From Alphaproteobacteria bacterium (lineage in GTDB: Bacteria > Pseudomonadota > Alphaproteobacteria > Rs-D84): a DNA stretch of 64,000 nt. A program made the translations under genes and the position numbers. How positions within the stretch are numbered: position 1 is the stretch's first letter; each line of letters begins with the position of its first letter. The stretch is from the NCBI GenBank assembly GCA_017472065.1, contig JAFURB010000007.1, positions 1-64,000 on the forward strand. Direction: 5' to 3'. The notes under the pieces were generated by a model. The model saw only the letters and a list, made by a program, of their open reading frames with translations, had not been told where the DNA came from and did not search any database. Below, piece by piece: positions 9,195-20,507 of the stretch.

Positions 9195-10100
9195 ATGAAA
9201 ACACCGTGGTGGTTTTTACGCAAGACACCGTTGTCTTTTATTCTGTGGCCAATTGGGTGGGTGTACTATTTAATTGGTCGGGTGGTATATTTTGTTCGTT
9301 CGGTTCGCCCATTAAAATCGCGTCGTAAAATTATTTGTGTTGGAAATATTCTGGCTGGTGGTGTGGGAAAAACGCCGGTGGTGCGACAAATTGCCACACG
9401 ACTGGATTCACCGGTTGTTATGCGTGGGTATAAAAAAAGTAAAGATTTTGACGATGCAGGTGATGAAGCGACGATGTTATCCCGCGATGGTTTGGCGGTG
9501 CATGTTGGTGACAGAAAAAGTAATATAATTTTATTAAATAAACAAAAATCAGATGACTCGCCAATTGTTATGGATGATGGATTTCAAAATCCAACAATTA
9601 AAAAAGATGTTTCGATACTGGTTTTTGACGAAGCGTTGGGATATGGTAATGGGTTCTTGTTGCCGGCGGGGCCGTTGCGCGAACCACGTGGGGCAGTGCG
9701 TCGTGCAGATGCGATTATTGTTATAAAAAATTCAACACATAAAAAGAATTTTAGTTTGCCGGTTGGTATTCCAACTTTTTTTGCGAATAATTTTACTTTG
9801 TCGCCATATGAAATTGATGAAAAAATTGTGGCGTTTGCAGGAATTGGTTATCCAAAAAAATTCTTTAGATGTTTAACAAATGTTGTGGCAACACGGTCGT
9901 TCGCAGACCATTGGCAATATACGGATGACGATTTGAAAAAATTATTTGCATTGGCTGATAAGCATAAGGCAAAGTTGGTAACAACAGAAAAAGACTGGGT
10001 TCGGTTGCCAGATTATGCGCGTGAAAAAATTAAGTATGCAAAACTGGAAACAAAAATAGATGATAATTTTTGGAAATGGTTGGGGGATAAAATCAAATGA
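9195..10100 (+). CDS. lpxK: Tetraacyldisaccharide 4'-kinase
   Basis: A 301-residue LpxK, which phosphorylates the 4' position of the lipid A disaccharide precursor using ATP. An N-terminal membrane anchor (about 12-36) precedes the Walker A motif GGVGKTP at 55-61. The family motif M-D-D-G-F-Q-N follows, then PAGPLREP. I use ATG 9195, 1 nt after the stop of the previous gene, because it gives the standard LpxK N-terminus; longer in-frame starts overlap that gene. The 3' end overlaps lpxC by 4 bases (ATGA). Confidence 0.94.
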   Translation: MKTPWWFLRKTPLSFILWPIGWVYYLIGRVVYFVRSVRPLKSRRKIICVGNILAGGVGKTPVVRQIATRLDSPVVMRGYKKSKDFDDAGDEATMLSRDGLAVHVGDRKSNIILLNKQKSDDSPIVMDDGFQNPTIKKDVSILVFDEALGYGNGFLLPAGPLREPRGAVRRADAIIVIKNSTHKKNFSLPVGIPTFFANNFTLSPYEIDEKIVAFAGIGYPKKFFRCLTNVVATRSFADHWQYTDDDLKKLFALADKHKAKLVTTEKDWVRLPDYAREKIKYAKLETKIDDNFWKWLGDKIK

Positions 10101-11032
10101 ATACCGTAGTAAAAGATATTAAAATAACAGGTCGTGGAATACATTCGGGATTGCCAGTTAATATGGTTATTAAACCATCTGAAAAGCCGGGGATTTATTT
10201 CCGTCGTGTTGATATGGTGGGGACTGATTTAATTCCGGCGCGTTTTGATAATGTTGGTGAAACAAAAATGCGTAATACAACCGTTGGAAAAATGGATTCT
10301 GCACATGTGCAAACAATTGAGCATTTAATGGCAGCCTTGTTTATGTGTGGTATAGACAGTGTGATTATTGAAATCGATGGTAAAGAGACACCAATTCTGG
10401 ATGGCAGTGCGGCAGAATTTTATAAATTAATCAGTGATGCGGCCCAATCAAAAAATAAAATCAAAAAAATTATTGTTCGCAAACCTGTTGTTGCATATGC
10501 GCGCGAAGTAACACGGCAATTACCGTTGTTTGTTCGTATGCAAATCTGGATTATGAACAAGATTTCAGGGCGCAAGGCAGATGGATTTGTTAAATTAAGT
10601 CCAAATGACGGTAAATCGTTAGATGTTGTTGCAACATTAGTGTATCCAGAAAAAATTATTGGGAAACAGAGTTTTGAATACTCGTTTGATGGAACAAAAA
10701 AATCAATTGATAATTTTGTAAAAAATATTGCGCGTGCGCGGACATTTGGAAAGTATTCCGAGTGGGAATATTTGAAGGCGCGTGGTATGGGGCGCGGTGC
10801 AGACGAAACAAATGTTATTGCATTAAATGATGCAGGTGATGGTACGATAAATGAACTGAATTGGCCGGATGAATTTGTGCGTCATAAAATTATTGATGCA
10901 ATTGGGGATATGTTTACATCAGGTGGGATGATTTGTGGAAAATTAGAAAGTTACAAGGGCAGTCATGCGATGAACAATATAGTTCTGAAAAAATTGTTCA
11001 GCAATCCGTCTAATTATGATATAGTTGAATAA
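10097..11032 (+). CDS. lpxC: UDP-3-O-acyl-N-acetylglucosamine deacetylase
   Basis: A 311-residue LpxC, the zinc amidase that commits UDP-GlcNAc to lipid A synthesis. The zinc ligands are visible: His76 in TIEHLMAAL, His263 and Asp267 in HKIIDAIGD. The catalytic histidine lies in GSHAMNN. The second-domain insert after V-V-A-Y-A-R-E-V-T contains about 20 extra residues compared with E. coli. It overlaps lpxK by 4 bases. Having lpxC next to lpxK, rather than in the division cluster, gathers lipid A functions into one transcript. Confidence 0.95.
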   Translation: MNTVVKDIKITGRGIHSGLPVNMVIKPSEKPGIYFRRVDMVGTDLIPARFDNVGETKMRNTTVGKMDSAHVQTIEHLMAALFMCGIDSVIIEIDGKETPILDGSAAEFYKLISDAAQSKNKIKKIIVRKPVVAYAREVTRQLPLFVRMQIWIMNKISGRKADGFVKLSPNDGKSLDVVATLVYPEKIIGKQSFEYSFDGTKKSIDNFVKNIARARTFGKYSEWEYLKARGMGRGADETNVIALNDAGDGTINELNWPDEFVRHKIIDAIGDMFTSGGMICGKLESYKGSHAMNNIVLKKLFSNPSNYDIVE

Positions 11033-11053
11033 AAGATAATAAAGGAAAGAGAG

Positions 11054-11428
11054 ATGAAAAAGATTTTTGCATTGTTGGTATTTTGTTTGTTGGCGGGATG
11101 TGGGGGACTGATTAAAAATGAAAATGGCAGTCAGTACCTGGTCCAATTAGATGCAGAACCAATTGGTTGTACATATTTGTATAAGTTGGAATCAGAAGTG
11201 TCGGTATATGATGCCGATGATGCACGCAGATATCTGGAAAATCGTATTGTTGACCAGGCGCGTCCAGGTAATGCGTATTGGATTACCAGTCAGCGCACAC
11301 GCCCGAACGAGTGGGTGATATTTGGGCCAGAACGCGCGTTTATCTTGGTTGCAAATGTTTATGATTGCCCAAATCCACAACGCGTGCGTACTGCGCGTGA
11401 TGGTGGATCGGCAACAGTGTCTTATTAA
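11054..11428 (+). CDS. Small outer-membrane lipoprotein (DUF4156-like)
   Basis: A 124-residue lipoprotein: signal peptide with lipobox L-A-G-C, so the mature chain starts at about Cys17. It contains an E-P-I-G-C-T-Y-L segment and a second cysteine pair region (NVYDCPNP), as in small DUF4156-type lipoproteins, but the match is weak. It follows lpxC by 21 nt with a good Shine-Dalgarno and ends at a strong terminator, so it is probably in the lipid A transcript. Confidence 0.7.
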   Translation: MKKIFALLVFCLLAGCGGLIKNENGSQYLVQLDAEPIGCTYLYKLESEVSVYDADDARRYLENRIVDQARPGNAYWITSQRTRPNEWVIFGPERAFILVANVYDCPNPQRVRTARDGGSATVSY

Positions 11429-11453
11429 AAAATCCCCAGACGGGGATTTTTTT
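11427..11453 (+). terminator. Terminator of DUF374-lpxK-lpxC operon
   Basis: Stem AAAAAATCCCC / GGGGATTTTTT with a 4-nt loop (AGAC) and a U tail, right after the lipoprotein stop codon. Confidence 0.88.
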
Positions 11454-11548
11454 AATAATGAGTAAAGTTCAAAGTGCAAAGTTCAAATAATGAATACATT
11501 AAATATTTTATAGATTCCCTAATTGCGCTTTGAACCTTGGTTTTAGTG

Positions 11549-11578
11549 TTGCGGGGGTGGGGATTTTTGTGTTATAAT
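11549..11578 (+). promoter_or_regulatory. Promoter of the type IVb pilus operon
   Basis: -35 TTGCGG at 11549-11554, 18-nt spacer, -10 TATAAT at 11573-11578, 32 nt before the pilO start. Upstream (11465-11540) are imperfect repeats of a CAAAGTTCAAA / CTTTGAACC motif, in direct and inverted form, that could be operators. Confidence 0.65.
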
Positions 11579-11609
11579 TTTATCACATGATATAGGGCAG
11601 AGAGAGAAA

Positions 11610-12872
11610 TTGACTAATCAAGTTGTACATGTTCATCGTAAAAAATACGCAACAGGTCTGTTTTGGCAGCCAATTGGGGCGGGGTTTGTTGCACGCAATT
11701 ATGCGAAAAATCTGGCAAAATCTGTTGATAAAAAACTGAATTTATTTACAGAATTTCGTGGGATGATTGGATTGGGGGCGCGACGCGTGGGGCATCGTGC
11801 CGGTATGCCATCAATCGCCGCCGAGGTTATGGAATCCATGGCGGAATATACATCGTTCTTGGGGGCGTTCGCAACAGATAAACGATATGTTGTAATTGCG
11901 GTCCGCAATGGGGTTATTTTAGAGGATAAAGTTTTTGAAACAGAAGCGGCCGCCCGCGAAGAGTATGTTAAATTATCCAAGATACCTGATTGGGGTGCAT
12001 TAATTGCGCCGGGGGCGTGGGGAATGCCACGCGCGATTGAACGGGATTTGTATGATGTTGTTATGGGCGGGGCGCATGCGCCGTTACATACAATCAGTCG
12101 TTTTACATCCCGTATGACTGCGTTTTTGATTTTGGCGGTTTTCTTGGTTGGATTGTTATTTTTATTCCGTGAACCAATTGGTCAGATGTTGGCGCCGCGT
12201 CCACAAATGGCGGATGTTAACCCAGAACTGGTCGCAGAATATAAACGCCAGATAGAAGAAAAAAACAAGGAATTAGATGCACAATTTGAAATTGAAAAAC
12301 CATTGCCTCCAGAACCGATTGTTATGCCGTTTGAAAATTTACCAGATCCGGTTCAACGCGCCCAGGTTTGTTATCAAGCGATTGGTTTTGTTATGCAACC
12401 TGTTGCAGGATGGAATCAATTATCGGCAACATGTGGGGAAACGCATGTTAATGCAGAATTTCAACGCAGTTTTGGTACATTGGGTGAATTTTACAATATT
12501 GCCGCCGGTTTAATGCCAGGGGTGTTTGTTGGTGAAGAATCTGATGATTTCTTGGTGGTTCAGGCGAAATTACCAGCTGTTAAAACATTTGCATCCCAGG
12601 ATGAACGCGATGCAGAAACAATTGTTCGTGATGTTGTTACAGCATTTCAATCAATTGATACAAACATAGAAACAAATATCGTTGTTGATACATTAACAAA
12701 TGGTGTTGATATAGCAACGGTTAATGTGGTCGAAATTGCGGCATCTTCAAAACTGGTGCCGATGCAGTTTATGAAAATATTTGAAAACTTTGGTGGTGTG
12801 TATATGACGGCGTGTACATGGGACGCATCAAGACGCATCTGGAACTATGAGGTGATAATCTATGCAAAATAA
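11610..12872 (+). CDS. pilO: PilO-like type IVb pilus protein
   Basis: A 420-residue inner-membrane protein. The cytoplasmic N-terminal half (about 1-170) contains the actin-like fold region seen in R64-type PilO proteins (KRYVVIAVRNGVILEDKVF). One membrane helix at about 171-187 precedes a periplasmic domain of 230 residues. It starts with TTG behind an AGAGAGA Shine-Dalgarno. It heads the run pilO-pilP-pilQ-pilR, the R64 thin-pilus order. The family is divergent, so the call leans on context and topology. Confidence 0.7.
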   Translation: MTNQVVHVHRKKYATGLFWQPIGAGFVARNYAKNLAKSVDKKLNLFTEFRGMIGLGARRVGHRAGMPSIAAEVMESMAEYTSFLGAFATDKRYVVIAVRNGVILEDKVFETEAAAREEYVKLSKIPDWGALIAPGAWGMPRAIERDLYDVVMGGAHAPLHTISRFTSRMTAFLILAVFLVGLLFLFREPIGQMLAPRPQMADVNPELVAEYKRQIEEKNKELDAQFEIEKPLPPEPIVMPFENLPDPVQRAQVCYQAIGFVMQPVAGWNQLSATCGETHVNAEFQRSFGTLGEFYNIAAGLMPGVFVGEESDDFLVVQAKLPAVKTFASQDERDAETIVRDVVTAFQSIDTNIETNIVVDTLTNGVDIATVNVVEIAASSKLVPMQFMKIFENFGGVYMTACTWDASRRIWNYEVIIYAK

Positions 12873-13518
12873 AATTAAATTTTTATCTGTGATTCTTGGG
12901 TTGTGTATGGCGACAACAATGTCGTATGCCGCAGAAGAAATAGATGTTGAAATAGAAGAAGTTTCAGCAGATGCAATTGCGGATTATCAGGTCGAAGGGT
13001 CTTTGTTTCAGCAGATTACAGATTTGGAACAGGAAAAAGTTCTGATGCAATTGGAAAAAGAACGCGCACAGTTGGATTTGGAACTGGACAGATTGGCGGC
13101 GGAAAAAATTAAACTGCATATGGAAATTGATACATTGTCCGGGCGTGCAGAACAGCAACAGCAACAAATCGAAACAGAAAAAGCAAAATTAGAAGCCGAA
13201 GCAGCCAGATTAGAACGCGAAAAAGAAAAGATTTTAGCCGCAGAAAATGAACCTGTGCGTTCTGTATCATCATATCAGGAACAAGAAAAATCAGTGCCAG
13301 ATATGGATTTAACACAGAAATATAAACTGGTTAATGTAATTGGGGCAGGCGCACAATTACAGGCAACAATCACAGATTTGTCCACCGGACAAAGCAAACG
13401 TGTCAGTGTTGGTAAATCACTGGATGGATATACGGTAAAATCTATTTCACTGGACGAAGGTGTTGTGTTTATCAAAGATGGTGATACACAAACATTAAAT
13501 GTTGGTGCGACAAAATAA
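12862..13518 (+). CDS. pilP: PilP-like type IVb pilus protein
   Basis: A 218-residue exported protein. A signal peptide (cleavage after S-Y-A-A) is followed by a long coiled coil (about 50-130, full of Leu, Glu, Lys and a Q-Q-Q-Q run). A C-terminal beta domain follows (about 145-218) with V-I-G-A-G-A-Q-L-Q-A-T and V-S-V-G-K-S-L-D-G-Y, the PilP type with a T2SS GspC-like fold. It overlaps pilO by 11 bases. It probably links the inner-membrane platform to the secretin, whose gene lies 33 kb away. Confidence 0.75.
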   Translation: MQNKIKFLSVILGLCMATTMSYAAEEIDVEIEEVSADAIADYQVEGSLFQQITDLEQEKVLMQLEKERAQLDLELDRLAAEKIKLHMEIDTLSGRAEQQQQQIETEKAKLEAEAARLEREKEKILAAENEPVRSVSSYQEQEKSVPDMDLTQKYKLVNVIGAGAQLQATITDLSTGQSKRVSVGKSLDGYTVKSISLDEGVVFIKDGDTQTLNVGATK

Positions 13519-13532
13519 TATTGGGTGTGCAA

Positions 13533-15167
13533 ATGGATAAAGAAAATAATATCTTGGGCGCGGGAATAGGTACAGATAAGTTATCTGTGCCGGTTGGTTT
13601 GGAAAATTCTGAACCGCGGGATATTATTGATTATCTGTTTGAAAATGGTAATCGATTGCTGACCGCAACCGGGGCAGAATTTGAATTGCCACGCGATACA
13701 CAAAGTGTTATTGCATATTTTTCCGGTGGGGAAATTATTATTTCACGAACACATCAATATGATGGGCGGGTGTTGTCTTTTATTGATTTGCTAAAAAAAC
13801 GCGGTCGTGTTGTTCGTGAACCTTTTTATTCTGATTTAGCATTGGTGTCGGGTATCTATAAAACATATGAAGCAAATCTGGGTGGGGGGCATCGTTCCCG
13901 TCAGGACTATGACAACCAGATGCAGAAGGATTTTGTTGATATTATCGCACGCGCGGCGGCACAAAAAGTATCTGATGTTCATATCGAAGTTGCCGATCAA
14001 ACAACAATATATTTCCGTATTGATGGCAGTATGCAACCAGTGCTGGAATATAATTCAGGGTGGGGTGAATCATTTGTTCGTGCCGCATTTGCATCTGCGG
14101 ATATGTCAAATGCAAACTATGCCCAGAACGAATATCAATCGGCACAAAAAGACGGACGCACACCATTGCGTGGAACCAAGGATTTATACCTGCCGTCGGG
14201 GGTGTTGGCGGTTCGTATGCAATTTAACCCAATTGCGTTTGGGTCGCGTTATGTCGTGATGCGATTGTTATATGATAATCCATCCGAAGGTATTAAAACA
14301 GAACAAGAATTTGGTCCATATGAACAGCGTTTATTGGCGCGTATGCGTTCTTTCCCAACAGGATTGGTTATTGTTGCGGGTCCAACCAGTTCTGGTAAAT
14401 CGACGACATTGGTTCGAAATATGTCGATGATGTTAAAAGAACGCAACTATGAAATAAATATGATTACAGTGGAAAATCCTGTGGAACAAAAGATTTTTGG
14501 CGCGCGTCAAATGCCGGTGGTAAATACCACAAACGAAGAACAACGCGATGAAAAATATGTAGAAGCATTGGCGGCCGCATTGCGAAGTGACCCAGATACA
14601 TTAATGGTCGGGGAAATTCGTACATTGGCGGCGGCGGAATTAACAGTGCGTGGCGCGTTGTCTGGGCATAATGTTTGGACAACATTGCATGCAAATTCTG
14701 CACTGGCGGCGTTGACACGATTATTGGATTTAGGAATTGAACCGTTCAAATTAAAAGAAGAAACACTGATGCGCGGTTTGGTTTCAATGCGGTTGTTCAA
14801 AAAACTGTGTCCGCATTGTCGTCAGAAACTAATTGATAATCCGCATCGTTCGGCATATCGTCGTGTGCGTGATGCGTTTGGTGATATTGGCTTGAACCAG
14901 GTATATATCCGTGGTGTGGGGTGCGAACACTGCAAGGGGACCGGGACAATTGGGCGTATCAAGGCCGGCGAAATTATTATCACAAACAGCGAGTTTTTGC
15001 GCCTGGCATTATCAGGAAATACAGATGGGGCGGTTAAATATTGGCTGGAAGAAATGAACGGCCGCACATTAAAAGAAGCCGCATCGTCATTAATGTTACA
15101 GGGAATTATTGGGGTTGATGAATTAGAACGTTGGGTCGGACAATTAGACCAGCCGGGGGTGTATTAA
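13533..15167 (+). CDS. pilQ: Type IVb pilus assembly ATPase (PilQ/GspE family)
   Basis: A 544-residue secretion ATPase of the PilB/GspE superfamily, equivalent to R64 PilQ. Walker A GPTSSGKSTT is at 283-292. An Asp-box region (ITVENPVEQ), Walker B (L-M-V-G-E-I-R) and a His-box (T-T-L-H-A-N) follow. A tetracysteine zinc site (C-P-H-C at 426, C-E-H-C at 464) marks an assembly rather than a retraction ATPase. ATG 13533 is chosen over an in-frame TTG 12 nt upstream because GGGTG precedes the ATG at good spacing. Confidence 0.92.
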   Translation: MDKENNILGAGIGTDKLSVPVGLENSEPRDIIDYLFENGNRLLTATGAEFELPRDTQSVIAYFSGGEIIISRTHQYDGRVLSFIDLLKKRGRVVREPFYSDLALVSGIYKTYEANLGGGHRSRQDYDNQMQKDFVDIIARAAAQKVSDVHIEVADQTTIYFRIDGSMQPVLEYNSGWGESFVRAAFASADMSNANYAQNEYQSAQKDGRTPLRGTKDLYLPSGVLAVRMQFNPIAFGSRYVVMRLLYDNPSEGIKTEQEFGPYEQRLLARMRSFPTGLVIVAGPTSSGKSTTLVRNMSMMLKERNYEINMITVENPVEQKIFGARQMPVVNTTNEEQRDEKYVEALAAALRSDPDTLMVGEIRTLAAAELTVRGALSGHNVWTTLHANSALAALTRLLDLGIEPFKLKEETLMRGLVSMRLFKKLCPHCRQKLIDNPHRSAYRRVRDAFGDIGLNQVYIRGVGCEHCKGTGTIGRIKAGEIIITNSEFLRLALSGNTDGAVKYWLEEMNGRTLKEAASSLMLQGIIGVDELERWVGQLDQPGVY

Positions 15168-15168
15168 A

Positions 15169-16239
15169 ATGAATAAACTGGAAATGCTGTATGCAAAACT
15201 GGTGTTCAGATTAAATACAGAACGACGCATGGCGATATGTCGAAAACTGGCATCGCTGTTGCGTAATGATTTTACATTGATGGATGCGCTGGGGCGGTTG
15301 GAAATGATTGAATCTAAAAATGGTAAAAAGCCCAATGAACCATTTGCAATCGTTATGCGTCAGTGGCAAAAAAATCTGGAACGCGGGATGAGTTTTTCAG
15401 ATGCAACACGTGGTTGGGTGCCACCAAATGAAACACTGTTGGTGACAAGTGGTAATATTTCAAACCTGGTGTTGGCATTGGAAAATGTTGGACGCGTGGT
15501 TGATGGTACGCAACGCATATCGCGCGCAATGCGTGGCGCAATTATGTATCCACTGTTTTTATTAGCATTGACATTTGGTATTATTTTAATGGTGGGTATT
15601 TATCTGGTGCCGCCGTTGGCAGATGTGGCCGGGGATAATATTGTTTGGCGTGGTTCGGCGCGTTCGCTGATTGCGTTGTCTGATTTTTCAATCGCGTATT
15701 GGCCATGGATTGTGGGAATTTTTGTTGGTGTTGTCTTGGTCGGGTGGTTAAGTTTGGCGAACTGGTCCGGTCGGATGCGTGCAATGTTTGATAAGTTTCC
15801 ACCATGGAATATTTACAAGATTCATATCGGTGTCGGGTGGATGATGGCATTGTCTGCGATGGTTGGGTCGGGGGTTACAATCCCAGATGCAATGCGTATG
15901 TTGGCGGATAATGCAAATAAATACCTGCGGTCGATATTAGAAAGTGCGTTGCACTTTATCGCAAACGGTGATAATTTGGGGGTCGCATTGAACAAGACAG
16001 GGCGCGAATTTCCAGATGCTGATATTGTTGGTGATTTGACAGTTTATGCCGATATGAACGGGTTTGATAAAAACCTGAGCCAGGTGGCAAATGATTATCT
16101 GGCGGAATCGGTCAGAAAAATGGAATCTTTGTCTAATGTCATGAACAGTGCAGGGATTTTGTTGGTGTCGTTAATTATTGCATGGGTTGTTCTGGGGACA
16201 TTTCAGATGCAAGACCAAATAACTGCGGCATTGTCATAA
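15169..16239 (+). CDS. pilR: PilR-like inner-membrane platform protein (GspF family)
   Basis: A 356-residue polytopic protein with the GspF/PilC organisation: a cytoplasmic helical domain, membrane helices at about 130-150 and 175-200, a second cytoplasmic domain and a final helix at about 325-350. It is the platform on which the ATPase drives pilin assembly. It follows pilQ by 1 nt. No pilin (pilS) or prepilin peptidase follows; the operon ends here. Confidence 0.87.
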   Translation: MNKLEMLYAKLVFRLNTERRMAICRKLASLLRNDFTLMDALGRLEMIESKNGKKPNEPFAIVMRQWQKNLERGMSFSDATRGWVPPNETLLVTSGNISNLVLALENVGRVVDGTQRISRAMRGAIMYPLFLLALTFGIILMVGIYLVPPLADVAGDNIVWRGSARSLIALSDFSIAYWPWIVGIFVGVVLVGWLSLANWSGRMRAMFDKFPPWNIYKIHIGVGWMMALSAMVGSGVTIPDAMRMLADNANKYLRSILESALHFIANGDNLGVALNKTGREFPDADIVGDLTVYADMNGFDKNLSQVANDYLAESVRKMESLSNVMNSAGILLVSLIIAWVVLGTFQMQDQITAALS

Positions 16240-16255
16240 TAGGGTGTTTTTGTCC

Positions 16256-16283
16256 TTGATTTTTATCTGTATGCCCGTATAAT
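16256..16283 (+). promoter_or_regulatory. Promoter of tRNA-Thr
   Basis: -35 TTGATT at 16256-16261, 16-nt spacer, -10 TATAAT at 16278-16283, 15 nt before the tRNA. Confidence 0.75.
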
Positions 16284-16298
16284 AAGACAAGTTTTATC

Positions 16299-16372
16299 GC
16301 CCTAATAGTCTAGTGGTAAAACACGTCCTTGGTAAGGACGAGTCGCAAGTCCGATTCTTGCTTAGGGCACCA
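16299..16372 (+). tRNA. tRNA-Thr (GGT)
   Basis: A 74-nt cloverleaf with encoded CCA. The acceptor GCCCTAA pairs with TTAGGGC, the anticodon loop is TTGGTAA, giving anticodon GGT, and the discriminator is A. Confidence 0.93.
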
Positions 16373-16381
16373 TGAAAAAAT

Positions 16382-16411
16382 AAAATCCCACATTTGAGTG
16401 GGATTTTTTTT
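16382..16411. terminator. Bidirectional terminator, tRNA-Thr / ung
   Basis: Stem AAAATCCCAC / GTGGGATTTT with a 6-nt loop and a T run. It lies between tRNA-Thr and the convergent ung gene and can serve both. Confidence 0.85.
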
Positions 16412-16413
16412 TC

Positions 16414-17076
16414 TTACCAATCAATTGGTGTTTTCCCATGTTGGGATAGGTATTCGTTCGCACGACTAAAATGATGGTTGCCGAAAAATCCACGATATGC
16501 AGACAAGGGGGATGGGTGCGCGCTTTTAAGCACCAGGTTGTCGTTAGGGTTTACAAATGCAGCTTTTTTCTGGGCATATGACCCCCACAGCATATAAACA
16601 ATATTTTTTCGTGTCGCGGTTGCGCGAATAACAGCATCGGTGAATTCTTCCCAGCCGTGGCCGGCGTGTGATGCCGCCGCGTGTGCGCGCACAGTTAATG
16701 TGGAATTAAGTAATAATACCCCTTGTGTGGCCCAATGGGTTAAATCACCGTTTGTGACCGATTTGCGTCCCAGGTCGGATTCAATTTCTTTGTAAATATT
16801 TACCAATGATGGTGGAACGGGTGTTGGTGGCAATACGGAAAAACACAATCCATGTGCCTGGTTGGGTTCGTGATAGGGGTCTTGGCCGATTATGACAACC
16901 TTGACATTATCAAGTGGACATAAATTAAATGCGTTAAATATGTTTTTTGGTGCCGGGTAAACATTTTTACCAGACATATATTCGTTACGCACAAAATCAG
17001 TTAATTTTACAAAGTATTCTTTGTTAAATTCGTTGGTTAATGCGTCTTTCCAAGATTGTTCGATTTTTACATTCAT
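16414..17076 (-). CDS. ung: Uracil-DNA glycosylase
   Basis: A 220-residue family 1 UDG, which removes uracil from DNA. Motif GQDPYHEP carries catalytic Asp66. GLCFSV, LLLNSTLTVR and the DNA-minor-groove loop HPSPLSAYRGF are all present. The ATG at 17076 overlaps the stop of the upstream gene as ATGA, which fixes the start; a longer reading frame exists but would overlap that gene by 37 bases. Confidence 0.97.
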   Translation of the reverse strand: MNVKIEQSWKDALTNEFNKEYFVKLTDFVRNEYMSGKNVYPAPKNIFNAFNLCPLDNVKVVIIGQDPYHEPNQAHGLCFSVLPPTPVPPSLVNIYKEIESDLGRKSVTNGDLTHWATQGVLLLNSTLTVRAHAAASHAGHGWEEFTDAVIRATATRKNIVYMLWGSYAQKKAAFVNPNDNLVLKSAHPSPLSAYRGFFGNHHFSRANEYLSQHGKTPIDW

Positions 17077-17723
17077 AATTTTATCAGTCCTGATTGTAGT
17101 GATTTCCATAAAACAACATCAATATACCCACGGGGCAGGTTGGTTTCATTAACCAAATGTGCAAACATATTGTCACATGCGGTTTTTATTTCATCACATA
17201 AATTGCCATTATCTATTTTTTTATATAAATCTTTGTTGCCAGAATATACAACCCCAAGCCGTTGAATCCAAATATCATATTTTACCAAATCTTCGCCCAG
17301 GTTTCGTGCCAGGTGATTTGATGTTATTTTTCCAATGTGTGGTAATTTTTGCAGATATTTAACACGGCTGTCTGTGTCAGTACATTTATAATATTCGTTG
17401 CAGAATTGTTCGCGATTTTGCCATATTTTACAAATCGCATTTATTTTATTTTTATTGTTAAAAATTTTTATTAATAAATCAAAATTTGCATCGTTTGTAG
17501 TTATCGAGTTTATAATAGTTTTATGAATTTTTTTTGCTGTTTTTTGTGAAAATCCCCCCGCTAAAATTACATAGATGCAATGCCATGCAAATTCATCGGG
17601 GGAATAGATTTTGCGATTGGTTAAATTTTGTAAAATTTCATCAAAACTTTGTGCGTCACTGTCCAGACCGCGCGCACGCAATTGAGAATCCAGTGATAAA
17701 AACCATGTTCGGGAAAAATCCAT
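17073..17723 (-). CDS. HhH-GPD-like DNA glycosylase
   Basis: A 216-residue helical protein. A helix-hairpin-helix (LPHIGKITSNHLARNLG, from residue 127) is followed by K-Y-D-I-W-I-Q-R with Asp150. This matches the L-P-x-I-G-x-x-x-A and catalytic-Asp arrangement of the Nth/Ogg/AlkA superfamily. It lacks the 4Fe-4S cysteines of Nth. It is coupled to ung (ATGA overlap), so both probably act in base excision repair. The exact lesion is unknown; Ogg2-like 8-oxoguanine or 3-methyladenine glycosylases are closest in layout. Confidence 0.72.
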   Translation of the reverse strand: MDFSRTWFLSLDSQLRARGLDSDAQSFDEILQNLTNRKIYSPDEFAWHCIYVILAGGFSQKTAKKIHKTIINSITTNDANFDLLIKIFNNKNKINAICKIWQNREQFCNEYYKCTDTDSRVKYLQKLPHIGKITSNHLARNLGEDLVKYDIWIQRLGVVYSGNKDLYKKIDNGNLCDEIKTACDNMFAHLVNETNLPRGYIDVVLWKSLQSGLIKL

Positions 17724-18008
17724 TTATTCCATGCCTTGGGCCGCCATCGCCTGTGCCATTTGTGCTTCGTTCATGGCGGCTTGGTTTTTTATGTTTTGTT
17801 GGCCGTTTGCAAAACCCGTGGTCAAATCTTTTTTTTGTTTGCGTTTCGCAATCAATTCTTCAAGTTGTTTTTTGCGTGACTTTTTGAAGTTGATTTCAGA
17901 TGCCGAATATTTTTCAGGATGTTTGATTTGTTCGTCTAATTCATTAATTTCGCGCATCCAGACGGATTCCCATGAATTATCGAATTTGTTTTTGCCATTA
18001 TCCGACAT
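17724..18008 (-). CDS. Small charged coiled-coil protein
   Basis: A 94-residue soluble protein, unknown family. It begins MSDNGKNKFDNSWESVWMRE, has a basic helical middle (KKSRKKQLEELIAKRKQKK) and an Ala/Met/Gln-rich tail (N-E-A-Q-M-A-Q-A-M-A-A-Q-G-M-E). The start at 18008 has AAGGGA upstream. It abuts the glycosylase gene (stop next to start) and follows gyrB, so all four minus-strand genes from gyrB to ung may be co-transcribed. No function is suggested. Confidence 0.6.
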   Translation of the reverse strand: MSDNGKNKFDNSWESVWMREINELDEQIKHPEKYSASEINFKKSRKKQLEELIAKRKQKKDLTTGFANGQQNIKNQAAMNEAQMAQAMAAQGME

Positions 18009-18033
18009 CTGAATTCCCTTTTTTTGTTTCTTA

Positions 18034-20478
<2,445 letters not shown>

Positions 20479-20479
20479 C

Positions 20480-20485
20480 TATAAT
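20480..20485 (+). promoter_or_regulatory. -10 box of the RusA-like gene
   Basis: A perfect TATAAT 22 nt before the ATG in the 74-nt divergent gap with gyrB. No convincing -35 was identified. Confidence 0.5.
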
Positions 20486-20507
20486 TATCAAGAAAAAAGG
20501 GACTTAG

